The notes under the pieces: model-generated
Told to the model about the DNA's origin: nothing
The model's input: the letters and a program-made list of their open reading frames with translations, nothing else
The model's database searches: none
Assembly (NCBI GenBank): GCA_017590115.1
Contig: JAGGNK010012559.1
Location: 764,370 to 828,369, forward strand
DNA: 64,000 nt
Source: Montifringilla adamsi
Taxonomy: Eukaryota > Chordata > Aves > Passeriformes > Passeridae
Direction of reading: 5' to 3'
In this document: one piece after another, positions 34,684 to 45,831 of the stretch
How positions within the stretch are numbered: position 1 is the stretch's first letter
Layout of the letters: each line of letters opens with the position of its first letter
Position numbers and translations under genes: made by a program

Positions 34684-34870
34684 CTCCTCTTTCCATGAGG
34701 AAATTCCTGCTGATGTCCAGCCCAAACCTCTGCGGGAATCCCTGAGCCTGTTCCCCTCGTCCCGCCCTCACCTTTGCAGCACACCAGGGCTGGCTCTGAC
34801 TTTTGGGAGCTCCAGGGATCCAGGAAGGCCTTGGGATGCTCCATGGAGATATCCAAGTGGTCCTGAAGGG
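34684..34870 (-). mobile_element. CR1 LINE fragment (minus orientation)
   Basis: CCATGAGGAAATTCCTGCTG, TGTCCAGCCCAAACCTCTG and TTCCCCTCGTCCCGCC match the reversed CR1 interior. Short and degraded. Confidence 0.55.
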
Positions 34871-36659
34871 ATACAGCTATTCCAGCTCCAGGGGCTGGAT
34901 GGGGGCATCCTTTGGGTGTCACCATCCCTTGGACACCACATTTCCTTGGATTTTGTGTTCCTTTGGATGTCTTGATCCCTTGGACACCACATTTCCTTGG
35001 ATATCATGTTTCCTTGGATACCACACTTCTTGCCGGGCAGAGGCTGGGCTTTAAACAGCCCCCAGGCTCTGGCTGCACTGTCACAGCCCTTCCCAAGGGA
35101 TTTTTCCTGGTCAGAGCAGCTCCCTGCAGGAGCCATGGGTCACTCCTGTCACAGCAGCCACCAGGATGGACCACCTGGGATCCTGGGAAAAGTGGATTTG
35201 CTTTCCCCAGCCTTTGTCGTCCTCCTGGGTGAAAATTTCCAGCCAGGATCAAGCAGATGATACCAGGGATCTGAGCTCCAGCCTCAGCCTTGTGATCCCA
35301 GCATTCGAGCAGGCACAGGGGTGACCCAGAGCTGACTCTGCTCTCATCCCACCCTGCCCAGGAGCTCTCCTGGGATCCATGTTTTCCACCTTCTCCTGCT
35401 GCTCTAGACAAAATAAAAAACAAAACAAAACAAAACAAAACCAAAAAGAGCACACAGCTTCATTTTGTAATCTCCAGAAATGTCGGAGCAGAGGCAGCCA
35501 CGGAATGAAGATCTTATGTTCCCAGGAAATAAATCAGATGTTGATTGGCAAGTGAAATCCTGCCCAGCCTGCCTGGAATCCCAGATGAGCCCTCCCGCAG
35601 CACGGCTGGGACCATTCCTGCTCTCCAAAGGCATTTTTCAATCCGTTCCTCTGAGCCTGCAGGACCAATCCCCCTTCCCAATTCTCTGCTTGGACAGAAG
35701 CACTGAGCTCTCCTTGGCACCTTGGGCTCATGTCTGGGATTTCTGGGCAGATCAGAAGGGCCTGGGGGTTACCAGAACCATTGGCAGCAGATAAGGGGCT
35801 GCTGTTACAGCAGCTTGGATTTTAATTTTTATATTTTCCCCTCTGATGGCTGTGGGCCATTTTCCTGTGATGTGGAAAACCATGTCATGCAGTTCCCAGA
35901 CATTTTATGGGGTCAGCCTTGTCACACAGCCCAAGCACTTCTGTGATCTCTCTTTGGAGGGAGGAAGAAGCAAAATGTGCCCTGGGGACATCGAGTGTGA
36001 CAAAAATCAGGCACTGGAGAGGGAATAAACCCTGAGCCTAAGGATCAGCAACCCTAAAGATCAGCAACCCTAAAGATCAGCAACTCTATAGACCAGCAAC
36101 CTCAAGGAGGGCAGGAGCAGGAGGAGCATCCCCCATGGGACCATCCTCAGTTTCCCAGGAAAACTGAGCTCCCAGCCTGGAGAAATGAGAGTAGCAGCCC
36201 CAGCAGAGAAATGGGGAGGGCAAAGTCCGAGGATTGATCAGCTCCAGTCACAATCTCCACTGTCCTCTCTTCAAGGAAATAAAGCAGCTTTAATGAGCTG
36301 GGAATTAATATTAATATCCCAATATTAATATCCTACTGCTGGACCCTGAGCAGTGGAAATCTCCATCCAGCCAAAACCAATCCCCTGAGCCCTGGAATTG
36401 TCACATCCAGGAAAAGCTGGACCCCTGATCCCTGGAATTCTCCCATCCAGACCTCACCTGCGCCCTGTTCATGCAGTTAGATCCCTCTCCCTCCCTCCCA
36501 GCCTGTCCCTCTGCCCATCCTCATTCCCTGCCCCCAGGGCAGTCCCCTAACCCTGGGAATTCACATCCCTTCCTTTGCCACAGCTGGAGCTGCCTGGCCT
36601 GCCCTGATCACCTCGGGGTTAGTGAATGCTCCAGGCACAGGCAGGGCCATGGGAGCTGT
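34871..36659. other. Intergenic, with two short tandem repeats
   Basis: About five units of a TTTCCTTGGATACCACA-type word stand at 34925-35030. Four units of a CCTAAAGATCAGCAA-type word stand at 36037-36105. A CAAAA-rich simple run lies at 35408-35445. No gene was recognised. Confidence 0.5.
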
Positions 36660-36800
36660 GGTTATCACAGGATCATGGAGTCAACCGGGCTGGAAAAGAT
36701 CTTTGGGATCATCGAGTTCCACCTGAGACCCAACACCCCCTTGTCACCAGCCCATGGCACCAAGTGCCCCATCCAGGCTTTCCTCAAACACCTCCAGGCA
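36660..36800 (-). mobile_element. CR1 LINE fragment (minus orientation)
   Basis: GGCTGGAAAAGATCTTTGGG, ATCATCGAGTTCCACC and CCTCAAACACCTCCAGG match the reversed CR1 3' region. A minisatellite starts right after it. Confidence 0.75.
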
Positions 36801-36825
36801 CGGGAACTCCACACCTCCCATCCCA

Positions 36826-37035
36826 GTGCCCAATGTTCCCATTCCAGTGCCCAGTATTCCCATTCCAATGCCCAGTGTTCCCATTCCAGTGCCCAGTGTT
36901 CCCATCCCAATGCCCGGTGTTCCTAGTGTTCCCATTCCAATGCCCAATGTTCCCATTCCCATGTCCAGTGTTCCCAGGGCTTGCAGTGTTCCCAGTGTTC
37001 CCATTCCAGTGTTCCCAGTGTTCCCATCCCAATCC
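36826..37035. repeat. Minisatellite, about 18-bp unit (CCCAGTGTTCCCATTCCA)
   Basis: About eleven units of CCCAGTGTTCCCATTCCA with variants. All frames on both strands are open through it, giving repetitive non-genic translations (up to 246 codons on the plus strand). Confidence 0.9.
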
Positions 37036-37500
37036 AGCCCATTTGGCCCATTCCGGGGAGGAACCAGCGCCGTTTCCCAGTTCCCCGGGCAGGGCTGAGG
37101 AGGCAGCACAGAGCAGGGCAGGGCAGGGCAGGGCAGGGCTCCCGGGGCCCGGCGGTGCCCGGGGATGCCCGGGGAGCATCAGCCTGGATCCCGGCAGGAC
37201 TCCAGCCTCCCGCAGCCTCCTGGCGCCGCACACCCCGCGGAGCTGCTTATTTCCTTCCTTATTTATTTATTTCCTTATTTATTTATTTATCTATCCATTC
37301 CACTTTGTTTGCTGCGGGTTAAACAAATCAAAGCTCGCCGCTGCGGTGCCGATGAGGAGCGGCTAATTGGTGCTGTCATTAATTACCGTCAGTGTCACGG
37401 ACAGGAGCCGGGCGCGGGCTTTGGGGGATGCCAGCCGTGATTTGTATTCGCGTGGGGACATCTAGTGACAGCGGCGACAAGTGCGAGCGTCCCGGGGATG
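37036..37500. promoter_or_regulatory. CpG-enriched, conserved-looking block
   Basis: Starts with a GGGCA run (about 37110-37140) and GC-rich CpG sequence (GGGCCCGGCGGTGCCCGG), crosses a TTTATTTATTT stretch at 37258-37297, then a complex part: TTAAACAAATCAAAGCTCGC, GAGGAGCGGCTAATTGGTGC and GTCATTAATTACCGTCAGTG. The last part (37310-37480) combines CpGs with TCF-like and homeodomain cores and is the most enhancer-like piece in this area. Confidence 0.35.
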
Positions 37501-38317
37501 GAAGCCTGGATCCCAGCCGCTCTGGCCTCCTGCGTTCCAGCTCTGGAATCCCTGCTGCTCCCCCTCCCCGTCACCCCAGGGCATCCCTCGGGCCGTGTCC
37601 CCAAATGGGTTTTGTCTCGGGGTCTCGGGTGTCTCGCCATGGGGCAGGGCACCCCCAAAGCTGTGCCACCCCCGCAGGATCCCTGCCAGTCTCTCCAGCG
37701 GGATGTGATGGGGGCAGGGATAAGCCTGGCACAGCTTTGGGCTCCTCTGGTGCCCGGGGGAGTCACAGGGACAGGGGACACCCCTGTGCCAGGGGCCGGA
37801 GGCGTTGAGCCCCCACTGACCACACCGGGGGTCACACCGGACAACAGGAGGGTCCCAGTGCTCCCAGTTCAACTCCTGCAGGTCCCAGTCCCCCTCAGCT
37901 CTGGATAAATCCCCACCCCACTGGCAGAGTCAGCCTGGCTCCTGCTCCTGTGGCACTCAGGGCTGAGTCTCGTCCTGTGCATGGCCCGGCCCGTGGTGTC
38001 ACCTGGAGCTGGGTGTCACCTGGAGCTGGGGGTCACCTGGAGCCCAGTGTCCCCTAGAGCTGTGTCCCCTGGAGCTGGGGGTCACCTGGAGCCAGGTATC
38101 CTGTGGGCACCTCTGACCCTGCAGCTGCTGCTGGGGGGGCTCCCCCCGTCCCTGCTGTCCCAAATGTCCCCTGCTCACACGGACTCACCTGCAGAGGACA
38201 AGCCCAGTCTTGTTTCATTTTTTGCTTCTCCAGGCCTGGAGCTTTTGCCCCCTGGATCTGTCACTGTCCCTGTCACACCCCCAGCTCCCTGTGCTCTGGG
38301 CATCTGCTGTTACCCCA
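37501..38317. other. Intergenic, with a short GC-rich tandem repeat
   Basis: A CACCTGGAGCTGGGTGT-type unit of about 16-18 bp is repeated at 37998-38095. No gene was recognised. Confidence 0.5.
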
Positions 38318-38475
38318 GAATGGTTTGGGTGGAAGGGACTTAAACCCCACCCAGTGCCACCCTGCCATGGCAGGGACACCTCCCACTGTCCCAGGTGCTC
38401 CCAGCCCCAGTGTCCAGCCTGGCCTTGGGCACTGCCAGGGAACCAGGGGCAGCCACAGCTGCTCTGGGAATCTGT
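38318..38475 (-). mobile_element. CR1 LINE fragment (minus orientation)
   Basis: GAATGGTTTGGGTGGAAGGG, GCCATGGCAGGGACACCTCC and TGTCCAGCCTGGCCTTGG are the reversed CR1 3' end. It is closely related to the fragments at 12.3, 24.2 and 46.0 kb. Confidence 0.85.
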
Positions 38476-39419
38476 GCCAGGGCCCAGAGAAATAGAGCAA
38501 AATGTGCCAGGATAAAAACATTCTTATCCCTAATAAGAAAAAAGTTTATGGCTCTTTCCAGAGCAGGTTGCTATGGACAAACTGGAGGGTTTGGTGGAAT
38601 GAATGTGCCCCACAATCCCACGGAGTGAGAGGTGGGACCAGAGCCGCCCTTCAAGCCGCAGTGCCTGTCTGGAGCAGCCCTGGGGCCGTGACACTGCCCT
38701 CTGGGAGCTCTCACTTCACTCCCTCATTTCCAGGAGGAAAGGCTCTGTGGGCTGAGGATTTTCCATCTCTGCCCTAAGGGCTGCACTGAGCTCCAAAACC
38801 ACTTCCACCTTTACCATTTTATCTCCCTGCCCCAATTTACATCCACCTTAAATTTTTCCCTTTCACCTGCTGCTATCAAGATCTCCCCCACACAGGTCTG
38901 AAATTAATCCTTTATTTCCCAAAGCAGACCTTGCTATCAGTAATTAACTTTTTTTCCAATTAGCTGCTGAGACACAGTGGCTAATTTATGGGCATGGTGA
39001 TAAAATTCCAAAGCCAGGTGATTTCACTGGAGGTGCAGGAAAGTGCAGGGAGTGATTTTCTCATGGGAATTATTAATTTTGTGATGTTCTGGAAGGTCCA
39101 ACAACAGAATCCCTGAGATTCCAGGGAGCCCTGGGCCAGGGTCCAGGGGGAACCACTGGGATTCCCCAGAGCTCTGGGCCAGGAGCTCCCTGTGCCACCT
39201 GAGCCCTGCCAGGCTGTGCTGAGGTGCCAAATTCCCTGTTCCCAGTTCATGAGGAGTGGGGAGTTCCCAGTTTCCAGCCCTGACACCAGCTGGGTCTGGG
39301 GCTTCTTCCCTGGAAGGCAGGAGCAGCTTTTATGCTGCTTTTCCCTCTCTCCAGAGTGGGAGCTGCTTCACCAGAGTAAGGTCACACCAGGGGGCACAGG
39401 GAGGTGGGGGGGACATCTC
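38476..39419. other. Intergenic, no gene seen
   Basis: Nothing recognisable. The stretch 38930-39080 is TAATT-rich and could be regulatory. Confidence 0.4.
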
Positions 39420-39660
39420 TGCTGTGATCCCAGGAACATTCCTGCCACCTCAGGGACATCCCTGCCACCAAAGTGACATTCCTGCTATCACCTCAGGGAC
39501 ATCCCAGCTGTGACCACAGGGACACCCTGCCACCTCAGGGATATCCCTGCAACCAAAGGGACATCCGTGTCCTCTCAGGGACATTCATGCTGTAACCTCA
39601 GGGAATCCCAGCTGTGACCTCAGGGACATTCCAGCTGTGACCCCAGGGCCATCCCTGCCA
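39420..39660. repeat. Degenerate minisatellite (CCTCAGGGACATCCCTGC type)
   Basis: Eight or nine imperfect units of about 24-30 bp built from CCTCAGGGACATCC and AGCTGTGACC words. Confidence 0.7.
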
Positions 39661-39825
39661 CCACAGGCCATGCCAAGAGCTGCTGCTGGGGTCATGTTCA
39701 GGTCCCAGCAGCCAGGGTGGAGAACCAGAAGGGATGAGGATGCTCAGGAGCTGCCTCAGGACAGCCCTTGGTCTCCAGGGCAGGAATTCCTCCTTCCTGC
39801 CCATCGCTACAGCCCTTTGAGGATG

Positions 39826-39965
39826 GTCCCAGCACTTCCTGATGCTCTGAATTCTTGGGGTTCACTTCCTCCAGCCAGGATGGGGGAAACCAACCTGATC
39901 CTCCCTGGGAACCCCTGAGGGCAGGGAACTGCTCCTGTTTATTGGGATCCCAGCCTGATCCATGC
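39826..39965. repeat. Dispersed duplicate, copy 1
   Basis: The segment with AGCACTTCCTGATGCTCTG, TTCTTGGGGTTCACTTCCTC and AACTGCTCCTGTTTATTGGG is repeated, diverged, at 40890-41035, offset about 1066 bp. The family A LTR at 40202 lies between the copies. Confidence 0.75.
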
Positions 39966-40201
39966 AGGATGGTGGGAACAGCCAAACACCACAACCACTG
40001 CAAACCCCACAGAACAGCTCCTGCCCTGAGCGGTGACTAAAGCATCAATAAATCCCAAAGGCTGCTTGCAATACAGAGCCACTTCCAATTTCTGGCCAGA
40101 GCTCTGATCCTCAGAAGTTCCTGACTGCAGGAATTACGGGGGTGTTCTCAGCCCTGGTGAAGCTTCTCCCTGAGTCTAAGTGAGAAATAATAATTTGCAC
40201 A

Positions 40202-40742
40202 TGGCTTGGGCTGGAAATGCAAGATGTGTCTGGGGTGTGTGTTCTGTCCCCCCCTGTCAGAGCTGGGCAGTTCTCTGCTGTTCTCTGGGCAGTTTCTTTA
40301 TCTCTCCCACAGCCAATCCTCCCTCCAGGAGATCTCTGCTGTTCATGGCCACTGAGTGTCCCTGCAGGGCTGATCAAATTCCAGCATCCCACTGGGAGAT
40401 GCTCCGCCCAGGGCAGGAGCCAAGCATTCCTACCTGGATACAATCTGAGCCTGGAACAGCACAGCAGCCTTTGCCCACTGCATTCCCAGAGGAGCAGCTT
40501 TCTCCTGCCCTGCATTGCCAGAGGAAGAGCAGGCCCATCCACAGCAGCCCTGGAGCTTCAGAGGAAAACTCCAGCCTTGTGCAGGATCCCTGCTCCAGCA
40601 GAAGCGCAGCTGGCACTGCAGGAGGGCTGAGCCCCCATGGGATGGGACTGTGCCACCACCCTGACGGAGGGGGTTTGCATTTTCCATTTCAAGGGAGGCT
40701 CCTGCCTTCCTTAGCAGACACCTGTCTGTTCAAACCAAGACA
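40202..40742 (+). mobile_element. Solo LTR, family A copy 3, with 5-bp target duplication and internal deletion
   Basis: This 541-bp element runs from TGGCTTGGGCTGG to CAAACCAAGACA, flanked by a perfect 5-bp duplication GCACA (40197-40201 and 40743-40747). Against the copy at 52.7 kb it lacks about 170 bp around 40664, between CACCCTGAC and GGAGGGGGTTTGC. The lost part includes the poly(A) signal. The orientation is opposite to the copies at 10.4 and 29.2 kb. Confidence 0.88.
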
Positions 40743-40889
40743 GCACAACATAAATCCAGCAGCACCTTCAGCTGCCTGATCACTGAATTACCTCACAGGA
40801 GGGAGGACAGGAACTTCATTGCTGTTCCCAAAGAACAGGAAAATTCCTCCAGCCCCAGACAGATTCTAGGCCCTGGAGAAAAACCTGGG

Positions 40890-41035
40890 TGCTCCCAGCA
40901 CTTCCTGATGCTCTGAATTCTTGGGGTTCACTTCCTCCACCCAGGAAAGGGGGAAACCAACCTGATCCTCCCCAGGAACCCCGGGGGACAGGGAACTGCT
41001 CCCATTTATTGGGATTGCAGCCTGATTCCAGGGCC
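40890..41035. repeat. Dispersed duplicate, copy 2
   Basis: This is the partner of 39826-39965. Outside about 145 bp the two copies diverge at once, so this is either an old local duplication or an unrecognised repeat family. Confidence 0.75.
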
Positions 41036-41534
41036 TGGAGGAAAACCACAGCAGTGCCTGGTGCTCCCTGCCCATTCATTAGCAGCAATTACAGAGTGTG
41101 AGTGTTACAAATTGCTGCTGAAAGATGTCAGCGAGCTCCCAGCCCTGGGTTTAATTGAAAGCACTTTTTAATTTGATTACTAATGGCCCTGTGTTATGAT
41201 ATCAGTGCCCTGCAGGAGGAAACGGCTTCCCCAGAGGAAAAAGAGCTTCCCTCTGCCTTGGGAAGGCTTCCCATGGCTTCAGTACCAACAAGGGAAAAGT
41301 GGCACAGGACTTTTCTTCCATGCCCAAAACCCAATAATTTATAAATTATTTTTCCTGAAGACTTAAAGGAACTTGGGACTTTTGGTGGGGCAACATTTTA
41401 GAAATCATTTGGCAGATCTAAAAGAACTTGGGATTTTGGGGACAACATTTTATAACTCATTTTGCCAGAAAATCTAAAGGAACTTGGGACATGGTGGAAA
41501 AGTGGAAAGATGGAGTGGGGCATATGTAAGATTA
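41036..41534. other. Intergenic, with a short AT-rich direct repeat
   Basis: Two or three units of about 60-70 bp share AAAGGAACTTGGGACTTTTG and CAACATTTTAGAAATCATTT words at 41345-41490. No gene was recognised. Confidence 0.5.
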
Positions 41535-41700
41535 TGAAATTATGGAATGGTTTGGATTGGAAAGGGCCTTTAAAGGTCAGCGAGCAGGGACGTCCTCAAG
41601 GAGACCAGTTTGCTTCCAACACCATCCAAACTGGCCTGGAATATTTCCAGGGATGTGGCATCAGCACCTCTCTGGAAAATCTCCTTTAAGAACAAGGCAG
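41535..41700 (-). mobile_element. CR1 LINE fragment (minus orientation)
   Basis: GGAATGGTTTGGATTGGAAA, GGGCCTTTAAAGGTCAGCG and CTGGAATATTTCCAGGGATG are the reversed CR1 3' end of an older subfamily. Confidence 0.75.
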
Positions 41701-41793
41701 CAAAAGGAAGGGAAAGGAGCTCCCTGTGTGCAGCAAGATCATCTCACTGTCCTGCACCCAGACCTCTCCCAGCCCATCCCTGTGGATTTGGGA

Positions 41794-42522
41794 TGTTATA
41801 GATACATATTATAATATTGGCTTTTCGCAAATATTAGAATGAATTTTATATGTGGGTGTTAAATAACTTTGTTATGAAGATGTAGTTCTTGTTTCTGTTG
41901 TTCATTAAGCTCAGTGAAATAGCTGAAATAAGTATGTGTTATAGATACATATTATAATATTGGTTTTTTGCAAATATTAAAATAGATTTATATGTGTAGT
42001 GTTAAAGTAACTTTGTTATAAAGATATAGTTTTTACTTCTGTTGTTCATTAAGCTCAGTGAAATAGCTGATATCAGTGTGCTTGTGTTAAAATGCCTGCT
42101 GGGATGGGTAACACCCAATGAACACAGGATGAGGACACTGCTACAGATCTGCCAGCCATCAGCACTCACCGTCTGAAGGCAGTGTGGGCCAGGGCCCAAA
42201 ACTGGAGGTGATAAAAAAGGACTAAAACCACAACCAAGGAACGTGCATGCTCTAAAAAGGCAGATCCGAGGAGGAGCCGGGCTAAACAGTTCTTGGAAAA
42301 TGTAAATTTGTTTGGAGAAAAGTTTATTATGCATAATTGGTTATGAATTTGTAACAGGCTGATGCAATAGAAATGGTAAATAAAGGGTGTTTCCAAAATA
42401 GCAGGGGACTCTTGGCTGGGTGCCAAGATGCACCCATAAATCTTTGCTCCATGGTCCTTGCCTCCTCTTGTCCTTTATTAATCTTTGTAAATTTTCACAG
42501 GAGAGTGAAGGTGTTTCTCACA
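41794..42522 (+). mobile_element. Solo LTR, family B, with internal duplication
   Basis: Runs from TGTTATAGATACATATT to GTGTTTCTCACA with a 4-bp duplication GGGA on both sides. AATAAA stands at about 42379 within GGTAAATAAAGGGTG. The first 143 bp (41794-41936) are repeated in diverged form right after, which is a duplicated U3-type segment. The same closing word TTTCTCACA ends the LTR-like element at 48.8-49.2 kb. No internal retroviral genes are present. Confidence 0.7.
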
Positions 42523-42876
42523 GGGACATCAGGCTGTGGCAGGAGGGGGTCCTGGATCTGGGATATTCAGGACTTGCCTTCGAGGGTGAGGTTTTGCCAT
42601 GATGCATAATTGGTTATGAATTTGTAACAGGCTGATGCAATAGAAATGGTAAATAAAGGGTGTTTCCAAAATAGCAGGGGACTCTTGGCTGGGTGCCAAG
42701 ATGCACCCATAAATCTTTGCTCCATGGTCCTTGCCTCCTCTTGTCCTTTATTAATCTTTGTAAATTTTCACAGGACAGTGAAGGTGTTTCTCACAGGGAC
42801 ATCAGGCTGTGGCAGGAGGGGGTACCCTGGATCTGGGATATTCAGGACTTGCCTTCGAGGGTGAGGTTTTGCCATG
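42329..42876. repeat. 273-bp tandem duplication covering the LTR 3' half and its flank
   Basis: ATGCATAATTGGTTATGAAT at 42329 recurs at 42602, an offset of 273 bp. The copies are nearly identical, differing at one substitution (GGAGAG versus GGACAG) and a 2-bp insertion in the second. The unit contains the LTR poly(A) region plus about 80 bp of flank (GGATCTGGGATATTCAGG ... GAGGTTTTGCCATG). Part of that flank recurs again at 44372-44425. Confidence 0.9.
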
Positions 42877-44493
42877 CTTTGTTTCCCAGATCAGCCCCAC
42901 CGAGCTGAGGGATTCTCCTCTGCCTCCACCCCGCTGCCCCTGGGCAATCCATTAATGACGCTAATTAGGACATCAGAACCTGGTGACTAATTGACTTCCG
43001 GGCTGTTTTTGTTGTTTTAAGGGGATAGGAGAAGGGAGGAAGAAGGATTGTTAATTAGTTTAGTTCTGCTTTATCTGAACCACAATATTCCTCACAGAAA
43101 CTATTCTGGGCCTGACAATGGATCTTGGCCCTGGAGCACTGGGAGGAAAAATTCCTTTTGTTTTTGTTATTTATGGCCGATTCTGAGGTTGGGCTCCTTG
43201 AGGGGGATTTTCCTGGGTGAGGAGTGATCCAGAGTTTAGCTGGGATTGGGGTTTTAATGAGCAATAACCAGAGAAATCTGAAGATTGCTCCTTGATTGAT
43301 TGAGAGGATGGATGGGCAGAGAAACGCTGGGAAAAATACCAAGCAAAACATGGATATAATGGTCTTCTCTCCATAAAAAACCTCAGGGAAGAAGATCTGC
43401 TGTGTCTGCACTCCTGAAACAAGGAACTGCAGGATTCAGGGAGGATCCAATCCCCCAGTCCAATCCAAACCTCTTGCCTGGAGGTGCTGTGGAGGAGCAA
43501 TGCTCAGGATCAGCCCTCCCCATCCCGAGAATTGGGATTGCAATCCCTGCCCCCAGTAATGGCCCTGCCTGGCTTAGCCTCCCCAGAAAGGGCTGGAAAT
43601 TGTTTTCTTTCCCCAAAAAATGAGTTTCATGGAAGGTGATGTGTTCAAAGTGGGCTGAGTGCTGGAGGCAAAGATCCAACCAGGAATTTCTCCCATTTCC
43701 TGAAAAATCAGGGAAACAGCTTCAACTGCAGGATGGCAACAGTGAAACCCTCTAATGTGGGCACTTCCATGGCAATAACTAAAATCAAATCCATCTTCCA
43801 GATCCTGAGGCCATTAAATTTTTAGTTTTAGGGCATTTAAATAATAAATAAATAAGCACATAAGGAAATCACCCACAGGAGCTCATTTCCATGATGGTCA
43901 AAGGGATTATAGCTGGACATAAAATAAGATTAATCAATGATTAACCTTATCAGATGGGGATGAATTCTGATCAGCTGATTGAAAAGAGAGGAAAGTGGAA
44001 GAGGAGAAAAACAGAATGAAGGATAAGAAAGAAGCTGAGAGCCAGAACATGCAGAAACAACTTCTGTCCTGCAGGGGTTTTTCTGCTTCCATTTTAAATA
44101 TATTTAAGATGGAAAGTGATTCCATGTGAGTAAAAGGATTCCTTGGGTGGCAGCAGGGGTGACTTGCTCCTCTGGAAAGGGGTTCACATCTGAATTTGTT
44201 CTAATTTATCAAGAGAAGTGGCTCAGGGACTCTCACAGATGCACTTGGGATAATCCCACAAATGATCACAACAGGATCTGCTCCTGTCGAGACACAAATG
44301 TGAAACATCTACAATTTACATGTAAAAATAGACAAGAACTCATCCCAAGAAGTTCAGGAGCCAGAGGGGTTACCTTGGATCTGGGATATTCAGAATTTGC
44401 CTGCCAGGGTGAGGTTTGGCCATCAGGAGCTGCCTGCAGCCCTTGACTCAGGGCTTGACTCATCCCCTCATCTCAGGAGTGAAAAGAATGATT
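42877..44493. other. Intergenic, no gene seen
   Basis: Unique sequence between the LTR and the probable end of MATN1. CCATTAATGACGCTAATTAGG at 42949-42969 is a possible regulatory patch. A third copy of the GGATCTGGGATATTCAG word lies at 44372-44425. No gene was recognised. Confidence 0.45.
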
Positions 44494-44499
44494 TTTATT
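44494..44499 (-). terminator. MATN1: Candidate MATN1 poly(A) signal AATAAA
   Basis: Canonical hexamer (plus-strand TTTATT) about 1335 bases downstream of the stop codon. The ATTAAA variant at 44695-44700 is the alternative. Confidence 0.4.
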
Positions 44500-44694
44500 G
44501 TAAAAGAGGCTGTGTTTGGAGAGAAGGGTCTGCCTTTCTCTCTGGACCCATTTCTTCCCTTTCACAGAGATAAGAGGAGGTGACATGAGATGATTTCCTC
44601 CCGCTAATGAGCCTTTGGGGAGGTGCTGTTGTCAGGCAACCTCCTCAGCACTCACACAAAGGATGACACTGGCTTCCCAAATTTCCAGCAAACG

Positions 44695-44700
44695 TTTAAT
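44695..44700 (-). terminator. MATN1: Candidate MATN1 poly(A) signal ATTAAA
   Basis: Common variant hexamer followed about 30-45 bases downstream by GTGTCATCCTTTGTGTGAG, a plausible GU-rich downstream element. Confidence 0.4.
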
Positions 44701-45831
44701 ATTCCCCCCAAACCAAAACACATCTGCTCTGGTGACGCTTCTGAACAGGCCAAGTCGCCCTGAAAAGCTTTTCTCATGTAGTCTCAAGTATAAATATTTT
44801 GATACAAAAAAAATTAAACCCCACAAGGAAACCCATAAACCCCATAAACCTCCCCCGAGGCATCCGGCAGTGCCATGGGGATCCATGGCGAGGTACAGCT
44901 GCAGGGACAGGCAGCCTGAGGTGCTCCCAGCCCCATTCCCAGGGAATCCAGGAGCAGCAGAGTCTGCAGGGTCTGGGGTGAGCCTGGGAGGGCGCAGGGA
45001 CCGAGGCTCTGATTCCAGGGCAGCTCCAGCAGCATTCCCGCGGTGGGGGATGGATTTGAGCTCCAGCTGAGGGTGTGGGGACACAGCAGGGCACATCTGG
45101 CTGGTGGCAGAGCCACAGGAGGTCCCTGAACCTGGTCAGGGTCACCCAGAGCAGGGCACATCTCCTGGCTGCTGGCACTCAGGGCCACAGAGGGTCCCCT
45201 GCACGTCACCCAGAGCAGGCTCAGCCCAGGCACTGGGACACTGCCACCATTCCCTGCTGGGAAAGCTGTTCCCGTTCCAGTTCCACAGCTTGGGATGAGC
45301 CCAGGCTCATCAGCCTGGCCCAGCCTGCCTGCAGAGCACGCTCAGGATCAGGACTAAACCTCACCTAATTACTGACAACAACCAGGAGCTCAGCTTTGGC
45401 TTCACACCCAGCAGCTGAGGGCGAGTCTAAGTCACTCCGACTTTTAAATTAAATTATCTCATGCATAGAAACAAAAAAGCTGCAGCAGAGGATTCACAGA
45501 ACTCATCATCAAGTACTCAGTAACAAATTGTATATATATTAAGCTTTAAATAAAAAAATCTTTCAAAGTTTTTGTTTCTTTTTTTGAATATATGCACTCT
45601 ATAGGATGCAGCAATCTCGAGCCTGGTCTAACTCTCAGTCACACCCTGTGCTCTGCCCTTTATACAAAGTCTGCTCTACTGTAATAATTCTTCCTTTTAA
45701 ACAAATGCAGGTAGCCTAGACCTTAATAAAAGCTGCCCAGAGCCCTGGGGCTGAGCTGCCCTCCCTGAAAAATGGAGCAGTTCTGGTGCTGTTACTTTGG
45801 GAAGGAGGTGAAAAACTGCTGGAGTGGGGTT

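Larger units (their letters stand above)
44494..45831 (-). other. MATN1: MATN1 3' UTR (probable extent)
   Basis: The sequence follows the TAA stop at 45832-45834. Two poly(A) signals on the minus strand could end it: ATTAAA at 44695-44700, followed by a GT-rich stretch, and AATAAA at 44494-44499. The UTR would then be about 1.1-1.35 kb. The part at 45430-45760 is AT-rich and repeat-free. The end is inferred; no transcript data were available. Confidence 0.5.

Noticed and set aside
36626..37366. 246-codon plus-strand frame (FPFQCPVFPFQCP repeats)
   Set aside because: Translation of the 18-bp minisatellite joined to a CR1 end and a CpG-rich segment.
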